Source: a virus. From it: a stretch of DNA of 24,266 nt. Below the pieces are notes generated by a model. That model was not told where the DNA came from and ran no database searches. It worked only from the letters and a program-made list of their open reading frames with translations. Each line of letters begins with the position of its first letter. Within the stretch, counting starts at the first letter, position 1. Location: positions 1-24,266 of the IMG/VR virus record IMGVR_UViG_3300010389_000135; one strand, 5' to 3'. This document shows positions 1 to 5,536 of this stretch, in pieces. The position numbers were made by a program, and so were the translations under genes.

Positions 1-461
1 CACTCGGCCAGCGCCCGGTCGTTCTCCGCCTCCTGCTCGGGCGTGAGGTGCGTGCCTCGGTTCGGGATCGGGCCGGCCCAGCATTCCGAGCACATCTTTC
101 CGGTCTTGGGCGCCAGGTCCTTCGGCGGAGCCCACGGCTCCTCGTCGGCGACCATCGTGTTGCAGACGAAGCAGCTGACCGTCTTGGCGTCCGACTTGCC
201 GAGGATGTGCGTGCCGTCGTTGCGGGTGACCACGTGCTTGTCCGGGTCGTGGAACAGCGCCCGGTTCTTCCAGAGATCGAGCAGCCGGTCCGTGTCGACC
301 GGCGGACCCTCGACCTCGTCCCTCGGTCGGTCCCTGATGAACTTGCCGGCGTGCGCTCGCACCTCCTGCACGTTCATGATGAGCGAGCTCACCTCGATCC
401 GGCGGCGCTTCTCCGCCGCCGCCTCCCCGTAGCTCATTCCGTCAACTTTACTTCTCGTCAT
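1..461 (-). CDS. Partial hypothetical protein with paired CxxC motifs (runs off left edge)
   Basis: An open frame starts at ATG 461 and is still open at base 1, so 153 residues are visible and the C-terminus is missing. The start is supported by GGAGGAG with about 8 nt spacing. The N-terminal third is charged and helical. Cys97/Cys100 (CFVC) and Cys124/Cys127 (CSEC) form two CxxC pairs about 24 residues apart, which suggests a zinc-ribbon or treble-clef zinc site. The part after the second pair is rich in Glu and Arg. I do not recognise the family. It follows the sigma gene after a 40-nt gap and is probably in the same transcript. Single zinc-knuckle proteins of this kind in phage replication regions may bind nucleic acid or act as HNH-like nucleases, but no HNH residues are visible in the part present. 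Confidence 0.75.
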   Translation of the reverse strand, partial: MTRSKVDGMSYGEAAAEKRRRIEVSSLIMNVQEVRAHAGKFIRDRPRDEVEGPPVDTDRLLDLWKNRALFHDPDKHVVTRNDGTHILGKSDAKTVSCFVCNTMVADEEPWAPPKDLAPKTGKMCSECWAGPIPNRGTHLTPEQEAENDRALAE

Positions 462-501
462 GGTAGCTTCTCCTCCGGCTGCGCCGGTGTATGTGTTGGT
501 C

Positions 502-1317
502 CTACTGTGCTTCGAGGTTCGTGTTCAGTGCCGGGTGCCGCAGCTTCCCGAGAGCGGAAGCCTCCACTCTGCGCATGGCCTCTCCGCTGACGCCGTGCTC
601 CTTACCGAGTTCGGCGAGCGTTCTCAGCCTTGCGCCGTCGAGACCAAACCTCGCTGCGACCACCTTCTGCTCGAGTGGCGTCAGCTCGCGCATCGCCGAC
701 CGCAGCCGGTGCGCGAGATCCGCCGATGTCGCCTCCTCCTCCGGTGAGGGTTCGCTGTCTCCCGGAATGCTTTCCATCAGAGTGGCGGCGTCATCGCCCT
801 CTGCACTGGGGGTTCCGTCCAGGCTGCTGCCGATGTAAGGGTAGTCCTCGAACATCGGCCGCCCGGCTGCGACCGCTTTCTGCTCGTCCCAGCTGAGCGG
901 TCGTCCTATACGCATCTCCTCCCGGGCGATGTCGCGCTGGACCACAGCTGCCTGGTGCGCGGCGGACTGCGGGATGCGTATAGGTCTTGCCGCGTCCACC
1001 GCCCGGGTGAGTGCGGTTGTCATCCACCGTACCGCCCATCCGTAAAGGTGTCCCTTGTCGGGATCCCACCTTTCGACCGCCCGGGTGAGTGCCAGTGCGC
1101 CGACGGAGAAAGTCTCCTCCCGTCCGAGCTTGGGCACGTATGGGCGGCCCACGTACATCACCAGACGCAGGTTCCGTTCGACCAGCATGTGCCGGATCGC
1201 TTTCTCCTCCCGGGTGTTTCCGGTCGCGATCGCGCGGCGCAGCCGCTCGGCGACGGCGACCTCTTCGTCCCGGTCGAGCGGCTGGAAGCGGTCCTCGGAG
1301 AGATGGTCGGCCAGCAT
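502..1317 (-). CDS. Phage-encoded sigma-70 family RNA polymerase sigma factor
   Basis: This 271-aa protein carries regions 2, 3 and 4 of a primary-like sigma factor but lacks region 1.1. Region 2 (about residues 45-116) contains VERNLRLVMYVGRPYV, the counterpart of the housekeeping 'ANLRLVVSIAKKY' helix, and ends in RPIRIP. Region 3 (about 119-190) keeps the GRPLSWDE segment. Region 4 (about 200-262) contains LTPLEQKVVAARFGLDG and a helix-turn-helix, and ends in KLRHP. It should bind host core RNA polymerase and direct it to phage promoters. Compared with E. coli sigma-70, the position of W433 is Arg97, R436 is Thr100, Q437 is Thr101 and R584 is Gly245, while W434, T440, R441, E585 and R588 are kept. 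The start overlaps the helicase stop as TGATG, with no strong ribosome site, so translation is probably coupled. An ECF sigma is excluded because region 3 is present. Confidence 0.9.
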   Translation of the reverse strand: MLADHLSEDRFQPLDRDEEVAVAERLRRAIATGNTREEKAIRHMLVERNLRLVMYVGRPYVPKLGREETFSVGALALTRAVERWDPDKGHLYGWAVRWMTTALTRAVDAARPIRIPQSAAHQAAVVQRDIAREEMRIGRPLSWDEQKAVAAGRPMFEDYPYIGSSLDGTPSAEGDDAATLMESIPGDSEPSPEEEATSADLAHRLRSAMRELTPLEQKVVAARFGLDGARLRTLAELGKEHGVSGEAMRRVEASALGKLRHPALNTNLEAQ

Positions 1318-2981
1318 CAGAAAGGGCTTTCCATCGTCGCCGGGAAGCCGGTGCCACGGCTGTCCGGTGCGGTGGGCTGCTCGCTCACATGGATCTCACC
1401 GAAGTCGGCTCGGTAGTTTTTGACGCTGGTGAGCATCTCGCTGCGGCCGTCCTTCTCCGCCGTGACCCATCCGTTTTCGGTGAGGAAGCGAAGCGCCGCC
1501 ACCAGCGTCTCGCCGCGCCACCCGGCGCCGCCGCGCTCCTTGCGCTGCTCGTTCAGCGCTTCCTTCACCTCGGTCTTGGACATCGCCTTCGCTGCCGCCT
1601 CCAGCACCTTCGAGACCTTCTCGGCGGCGATGAGGTCCCATCTCTTGGCTTCTGCTTCGGCGTCCAGCTGCTCCGGACTTTTCACCTGGATGCGGGTGCT
1701 CTCGACGGTTCCGTCCTTCAGCGGCGTCGAGACCAGCATGCCCGCCAGACGCTTGCCGGATCTGTGGGTGACCTTGATGCGGCCTGGCCTGTCCTTCGCC
1801 ACCCACAACTCCACCTCTCCCGGGAGCCATGCGGAGCCGGCTTTGATGACGGACGCCATGAGCATGACTCCGCTGACGGCGGCGAGCTTGGCGCCGGATC
1901 CTCTGGCGCTGCGCTGCTGGAAGGTTGACTGCCCGGGCTGGCCGGAGCTTTTGGCGACGTGGTCGATGATCAGAACTCCGGCTCCTGCGGCCACGATCGG
2001 CCATACCAGGCCGGTCAAAAATAGGTTGACGTCGCGGGAGTTGTCCTCGCTCAGCGGCGGTTCGTGTGCGCTGATGGCGGCGGCGAAGCCGTCGAGCACG
2101 ACGAGCGGAACGGACTTGCTCCGCACCGCCGCCATCACCTGGGCGCGGGCCTTCGCGGTGAAGCCGCCGTTCTCTGCTCGGTAGTAGAACAGGCGGCCGT
2201 TCGGGTCGCGGCTGCCGTCCGCCTGGACGGGTCCCGCCATCCACTCCAGCAGCGTGTCCCGGTCAACGCCCTCGGCGGTGGCGATGGAGAAGACCCTTTC
2301 GGCGCAGGTGGTGCCGTCCGTCTCCTCGAAATCGACGTAGACGACCGGGCGTCCTTTGCGCATCTGCTCGACCGCTGCGTACTTCGCCAGCCACGACTTC
2401 ATCGATTCCGGTGGCGCCGCGAGCCAGTTCAGCCGACCCTCGTAGAGGAGGTTGCTGCCGTCCGTCCTGGAAAGCAGCGTCGGTTCGAGGCGCTTGTGGG
2501 TGCCCTCGTAGATGGCTTCGATGATGCAGTGCAGATCCTCCCATCCTTCGCTGTCTTCGCGGGCGCGAGTGATGGTGGCGAGTTCGTCGACGCCGTCCTG
2601 GCCGTTCTCGATGGCGCCGACCAGACGGCGGGCTGCGTCCAGCTGATCGCGTCGTGCTGCCAGATCGCGGATCGTCTTCGCCGCTTCGAGCGCCTCCTCC
2701 CGGTTGACGCTTTTGATGTCGGCGAGAAAGAGCACCGCGCGGTCTCCCCCGACCTCCTTCAGTTCACCGCCGTCGCGCAGCTCTTCGACCAGGTTCGTCG
2801 GGGTCGCATCTCCCTTGAGCGCGACCCTCGCCAGCGCCGAATAGATGGTGCCGAGCCGACGGTCCGAGAAGTCGCCGGGTCCGAGCTTCGGCGCGACCTT
2901 CTCGAATGTCGCCGGGTCGTTCAGGCATGCTCCGAGCAGCCGCTGTTCGGCGGGCCTGTTCGTGAGGCTCTCAGCGTCCAT
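1317..2981 (-). CDS. DnaB-N / RepA-like (AAA_25) replicative helicase-type ATPase
   Basis: The protein has 554 residues. Residues 1-110 resemble the DnaB helicase N-terminal helical domain (EQRLLGACLNDPATFEKV). About residues 180-400 form a RecA-like core of the RepA/AAA_25 type. Its Walker A is the variant APPESMKSW (residues 189-197) in place of GxxxxGKS, as in other RepA-like 'SMK[ST]W' proteins. Walker B is PLVVLDGF with Asp297, followed by IIDHVAK around residue 340. Residues about 455-520 look like a winged helix (SKTEVKEALNE...GWV). The expected role is unwinding or origin remodelling in phage DNA replication. ATG 2981 has GGAG six bases upstream and overlaps the RusA-like gene by 11 nt. 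The sigma gene follows directly. A bifunctional primase is unlikely because no primase domain is seen. Confidence 0.82.
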   Translation of the reverse strand: MDAESLTNRPAEQRLLGACLNDPATFEKVAPKLGPGDFSDRRLGTIYSALARVALKGDATPTNLVEELRDGGELKEVGGDRAVLFLADIKSVNREEALEAAKTIRDLAARRDQLDAARRLVGAIENGQDGVDELATITRAREDSEGWEDLHCIIEAIYEGTHKRLEPTLLSRTDGSNLLYEGRLNWLAAPPESMKSWLAKYAAVEQMRKGRPVVYVDFEETDGTTCAERVFSIATAEGVDRDTLLEWMAGPVQADGSRDPNGRLFYYRAENGGFTAKARAQVMAAVRSKSVPLVVLDGFAAAISAHEPPLSEDNSRDVNLFLTGLVWPIVAAGAGVLIIDHVAKSSGQPGQSTFQQRSARGSGAKLAAVSGVMLMASVIKAGSAWLPGEVELWVAKDRPGRIKVTHRSGKRLAGMLVSTPLKDGTVESTRIQVKSPEQLDAEAEAKRWDLIAAEKVSKVLEAAAKAMSKTEVKEALNEQRKERGGAGWRGETLVAALRFLTENGWVTAEKDGRSEMLTSVKNYRADFGEIHVSEQPTAPDSRGTGFPATMESPF

Positions 2982-3363
2982 CTCGCTCTCCTGTTGGTTC
3001 CAGACGGATCCGGACTTGGGCGTCCTTCGAGACTACCAGCGCCGGCTCGGCGACCCGGATGTACTCCGGCGTGTCGTCCGGCTTCATGCCTGCGGCCACA
3101 AGACCGTCGATGATCGCTTTGACGACGGTGCCGATGTAGTTGTGTGGATCGCGGCGAGCCTTCGTCGCGAAGGGCAGGCTGACGACGACCAGTACCTTCT
3201 GCCCGTCCAGCTCGGCGGCGACCGCGCGTCCCTGCTGCTTCCACGTCAGGGCGGCTATGTCTTTCCACGGCTTCAGGACCCTGCGCCGCTCCGCCCAATG
3301 CATTCTGTTCGTCTGGTTGATGCTGAGCGGCCGGTTCGGTGCCGGAAATGTCAGCTCAGCCAT
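2971..3363 (-). CDS. rusA: RusA-like Holliday junction resolvase
   Basis: This 130-aa protein is the usual size for RusA, a dimeric endonuclease that resolves Holliday junctions and can debranch phage DNA before packaging. The N-terminus (FPAPNRPLSINQTNRMHW) fits the family pattern. The acidic centre is seen in KARRDPHNY (Asp72), KAIIDGL (Asp86) and KPDDTPEY (Asp96/Asp97). Where E. coli RusA has Asp-x-Asp this protein has Asp-Pro-His, a variant I associate with actinophage members. I chose ATG 3363 because GGGGA lies 5 nt upstream. An in-frame ATG at 3375 would add four residues (MGTR), but its GAGG is only 1 nt away. The gene overlaps the 67-aa gene by 13 nt and the helicase gene by 11 nt. 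Confidence 0.85.
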   Translation of the reverse strand: MAELTFPAPNRPLSINQTNRMHWAERRRVLKPWKDIAALTWKQQGRAVAAELDGQKVLVVVSLPFATKARRDPHNYIGTVVKAIIDGLVAAGMKPDDTPEYIRVAEPALVVSKDAQVRIRLEPTGERDGR

Positions 3364-3554
3364 GCGTGTCCCCATACCTCAATCGGATGCAGTCCGGCGC
3401 GGATCGCAAGACGATCGGCCTGCTCTGCGGTCAGACCGTTCTTGGCGGCCTGATGCAGCGTCTGGGTGTTCGTGCGCGTCGCTTCTCGAAACTTGCGCCA
3501 TGATTTCCCGTAGGCGGTCAGCAGCGGCTCGAGTTCATATCGGCGGTCGCTCAT
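3351..3554 (-). CDS. Small 67-aa protein, possible helix-turn-helix
   Basis: The gene is defined by an ATGA overlap with the annealing-protein gene upstream (3551-3554) and by its position inside a tight replication operon. Residues about 18-64 could fold as several short helices (SWRKFREATRTNTQTLHQAA, then LTAEQADRLAIRAGLHPIEV), reminiscent of an XRE-type helix-turn-helix or of the small DNA-binding proteins that accompany actinophage recombination genes. It has no cysteines, no signal peptide and no membrane segment. I do not recognise a specific family. Purine-rich GAAGGCAGGAGC lies immediately before the start. It could be a small regulator or an accessory factor for recombination. Confidence 0.72.
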   Translation of the reverse strand: MSDRRYELEPLLTAYGKSWRKFREATRTNTQTLHQAAKNGLTAEQADRLAIRAGLHPIEVWGHAWLS

Positions 3555-4210
3555 GCTCCTGCCTTCTGGGCCGCGTCTTCCAGCTGCTTCACGAGCTTGC
3601 TTGCCTGCGCTTTCGTCAGATCCTTTGCGCTGTCGACCCCGTAGACTTCCTGGAGCCGGCTGCGATATGCGTCCTCGGTGAGGTTCGGCAGCTGCTTCCG
3701 GAGGATGGCGATGCGCTGCACCTGCTTCGCGGTGGCAGGTGAACCGAAGTCGGCGAGACCGCCCTCGGCGTTGTCGTCTCCGTCCGGCAGCCACTTGCCG
3801 TCGTACGGATCCGTCTCTGCTGGCGTGGGCGCACTGCTGCGTCCCTTCGCTGCCTGCACCTCCTCGGCGCTGGCTACGCCGTGCTTCGTGTCGGCGGCGA
3901 GGACTGCGACGATCGCGCGTCCCCACGCAGAGGTCTCGGCGACCATCGCCTCGCTGTCTTTGGTGAAAGGCGTGCGGCCGGGGAAGGCTTCCCAGGCGAT
4001 CCCGATCCCGGGCGCGGGGTCCTCCGGCGTCCGGTAGGCGGCGGCGACGTACTGCAGATAGGTGCGGTCGCCGACGGTGATGATCTTGACGGGTTCGGCC
4101 GGGTCGACCGGGCGGAGGCATCCTTCCGGATGCTTCTCACGGAATGTCTTGATCCTGGATGCGACGTCGATGTAGTCTGCGGCAAATCCGTTGTTGCGCT
4201 GCTGTCCCAT
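3551..4210 (-). CDS. Putative single-strand annealing / ERF-Sak-like recombination protein
   Basis: The protein has 219 residues. The core (about 10-120) begins YIDVASRIKTFREKHPEG and contains AETSAWGRAI at 91-100, resembling the 'A-E-T-x-A-x-GRA' signature of ERF/Rad52-like phage annealing proteins. An acidic linker (about 125-157) leads to a C-terminal helical domain (about 160-215) with the pattern ATAKQVQRI...LTKAQASKLVKQLE, seen at the ends of many phage recombinases and single-strand DNA proteins. The likely role is DNA annealing and recombination during replication, consistent with RusA and helicase genes downstream. ATG 4210 has AAGGAG six nt upstream. It is the first gene after a 77-nt gap and so may start an operon. 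The assignment rests on motif resemblance, and a generic DNA-binding protein is the alternative. Confidence 0.68.
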   Translation of the reverse strand: MGQQRNNGFAADYIDVASRIKTFREKHPEGCLRPVDPAEPVKIITVGDRTYLQYVAAAYRTPEDPAPGIGIAWEAFPGRTPFTKDSEAMVAETSAWGRAIVAVLAADTKHGVASAEEVQAAKGRSSAPTPAETDPYDGKWLPDGDDNAEGGLADFGSPATAKQVQRIAILRKQLPNLTEDAYRSRLQEVYGVDSAKDLTKAQASKLVKQLEDAAQKAGA

Positions 4211-4287
4211 GCGGGTCTCCTTCTGGCGTAGACTCGCATGGTATTTAGGGTCAGCGAAACTGCACTACTGTGACCCGATGTGCGGCT
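4211..4287 (-). promoter_or_regulatory. Intergenic gap with inverted repeat, possible promoter/operator
   Basis: This 77-nt gap precedes the recombination/replication genes in a window where most junctions overlap. GGGTCA (4248-4253) and TGACCC (4271-4276) form an inverted repeat with 17 nt between the arms. The minus-strand 9-mer GGGTCACAG (4268-4276) also occurs in the gap upstream of the methyltransferase. An AT-rich stretch, CTAAATACC on the minus strand, lies about 35 nt upstream of the ATG and could contain a -10 element. No convincing -35 was found. This is inference only. Confidence 0.3.
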
Positions 4288-4872
4288 TTACAGTCCGGGC
4301 ATGTCGTCCAGCGTCTCCGCTTTCCGGCTCCACCTGCGTACCGTTTTCGGCCTCAGGCTTCCGACGAGTCTTGCGACGCCCAGCCACCTGCGCAACCCTT
4401 TCCGGTCCTGTCGGACCTCCCATACTCTCAAAATCATCTGCGCCTCCCACCGGGCATGCAGGTCCAGGAGCTCGAACAGAAACTCCTGTTCCTCCGTCGG
4501 GATCCGCATGACCGCTGCGGCCGCGTCCGGGCGGATCCCGATCTCGACCGCCGCCATCAGCCTCCGCACCACCGATGCCGAAGCCTCGCCCGCCCACATG
4601 CCCGTCGCATGCACCGCCTCCAGGATCGCCTGCTCCTCCAGGTCAGGCAAGCCGCACATCTTGCCCATCATCTCGGGCCGCACCGAAAGGTCCGGCGCGA
4701 CCGCTCCGACCACCCGCAGCGGAAAGCGCATCGCCGGCATCATCAGCTCGATCGGAAGTTCTCGGCCCTCTCTCAGGCGCCTGATGAGGATCGAGACGGC
4801 CCGGTCGCTCATCGGCAGCGTTCCCGCCGCCCGCAGCAGCATCTCCTCGAACGGCACCGGGCGCTCAGCCAT
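4288..4872 (-). CDS. Hypothetical 194-aa helical protein
   Basis: I do not recognise this family. The start MAERPVPFEEML is well supported: GGGAGG lies 6 nt upstream of ATG 4872 and the gene overlaps the WhiB stop by 8 nt. The sequence reads as mostly helical, with no membrane segment and one Cys. The middle part (about 70-150) is rich in Glu, Ala and Leu. The C-terminus is basic (RLVGSLRPKTVRRWSRKAE), which would suit nucleic-acid binding. It ends 77 nt before the annealing-protein gene and is the last gene of the WhiB-led group. Coupling to WhiB translation hints at a shared regulatory role, but nothing in the sequence shows it. Confidence 0.78.
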   Translation of the reverse strand: MAERPVPFEEMLLRAAGTLPMSDRAVSILIRRLREGRELPIELMMPAMRFPLRVVGAVAPDLSVRPEMMGKMCGLPDLEEQAILEAVHATGMWAGEASASVVRRLMAAVEIGIRPDAAAAVMRIPTEEQEFLFELLDLHARWEAQMILRVWEVRQDRKGLRRWLGVARLVGSLRPKTVRRWSRKAETLDDMPGL

Positions 4873-5083
4873 CTCGCGCCTCCCGTTCGGTTGGGCCGAG
4901 CCCTCCCCAAATGCCCAGCCGAAGTCCGGAGCCGGCTTCGGCTTCCATCGCGTCGGCAAGGCATTGTTCCCGCACCGGGCATCTCCTGCAGATGGATACC
5001 GCCTTCTGTCCGGCTTTTGAGGTGCGGCGCGCAAACCAGATGCTGATGCCTTCGCCTCGGCAGGCTGCTTCGTCTTTCCACAT
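4865..5083 (-). CDS. whiB: WhiB-family iron-sulfur transcriptional regulator
   Basis: This 72-aa protein has the complete WhiB signature: Cys8, Cys32, Cys35 and Cys41 (C..., CxxC, CxxxxxC), expected to hold a 4Fe-4S cluster, and the GIWGGL turn at residues 57-62. Trp2, Trp16-Phe17 and Trp59 occupy the aromatic positions used by WhiB1-type proteins to dock on sigma region 4. Only about 10 residues follow GIWGGL, so the basic DNA-binding tail of WhiB7-like members is missing. It probably acts by binding a sigma factor rather than DNA directly. Phage WhiB proteins are known (the TM4 protein interferes with host WhiB2). The start codon is ATG 5083. Upstream AGAGG is about 14 nt away, so initiation may be weak. 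The gene sits 29 nt after the 88-aa gene and overlaps the 194-aa gene. Confidence 0.93.
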   Translation of the reverse strand: MWKDEAACRGEGISIWFARRTSKAGQKAVSICRRCPVREQCLADAMEAEAGSGLRLGIWGGLGPTEREARDG

Positions 5084-5112
5084 GCCTGAAACCGTGCCTC
5101 TGGCCGGGTGCG

Positions 5113-5379
5113 TCAGAACATCCCTGTGACGTTGTCGTTCTTCTCGTCCTGGCGGCGGTGCCAGGCCAGGTGCGCTTCGGTGCGCTTCTCCACCCGCGCG
5201 AGCCGTTCGGACACCTCGCCCATCGTGTTCGCGACCTGGTCGACCGTCTGCACGAGCGTCTTGTCGCGGCTGGCGACGCTCTCCAGCGGTTTCGAGAGTG
5301 CCGCCACTTTTCTCCATGCTGCGGCTGCAGCGAGCGTCGCTGGTGCTGCGCCTATGAGCGCGACGACGATGTCATTCAT
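5113..5379 (-). CDS. Small single-pass membrane protein with coiled coil (holin-like candidate)
   Basis: The protein has 88 residues. Residues about 3-22 (IVVALIGAAPATLAAAAAW) form one hydrophobic segment right at the N-terminus. The rest is charged and heptad-like (TLVQTVDQVANTMGEVSERL) and ends with a His/Arg/Asp-rich tail. This architecture matches small actinophage membrane proteins encoded after the tail genes, some of which are proposed holins. No endolysin lies beside it, so the holin label is tentative. Another possibility is a membrane-anchored superinfection or tail-associated factor. The start overlaps the 54-aa gene by 8 nt (ATGAATGA), with AAGG 6 nt upstream. Confidence 0.75.
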   Translation of the reverse strand: MNDIVVALIGAAPATLAAAAAWRKVAALSKPLESVASRDKTLVQTVDQVANTMGEVSERLARVEKRTEAHLAWHRRQDEKNDNVTGMF

Positions 5380-5536
5380 CCTGCACCTTCTCCCGGCATG
5401 CCCGGCGGTTTCGTTCCTTCTTGCGATCGGTGAAGCGGACGCTACGCCCGCGCCATGCTGCGACCGTACCTCCGTTCCTGAAATGCTGTGCCCGGGCAAG
5501 GCCTCGAGCCACCTTCGCGTCCTGCTGCTGGTTCAC
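5372..5536 (-). CDS. Small basic 54-aa hypothetical protein, GTG start
   Basis: The gene starts with GTG at 5536, overlapping the hub-gene stop as GTGA, and ends inside the start of the 88-aa gene, so it fills the gap exactly. The product is strongly basic (RGRSVRFTDRKKERNRRA), with no membrane segment and a single Cys near the C-terminus. No family is recognised. Its place directly after the tail-tip gene is typical of small uncharacterised late phage proteins. The tight coupling on both sides is the main reason to call it a gene. Its composition alone would not be sufficient. Confidence 0.6.
   Translation of the reverse strand: MNQQQDAKVARGLARAQHFRNGGTVAAWRGRSVRFTDRKKERNRRACREKVQDE

Noticed and set aside
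502-1317. Sigma factor belonging to the host chromosome (prophage border)
   Set aside because: It overlaps the phage helicase gene by one base and is in the same coupled series, so it belongs to the phage gene set.
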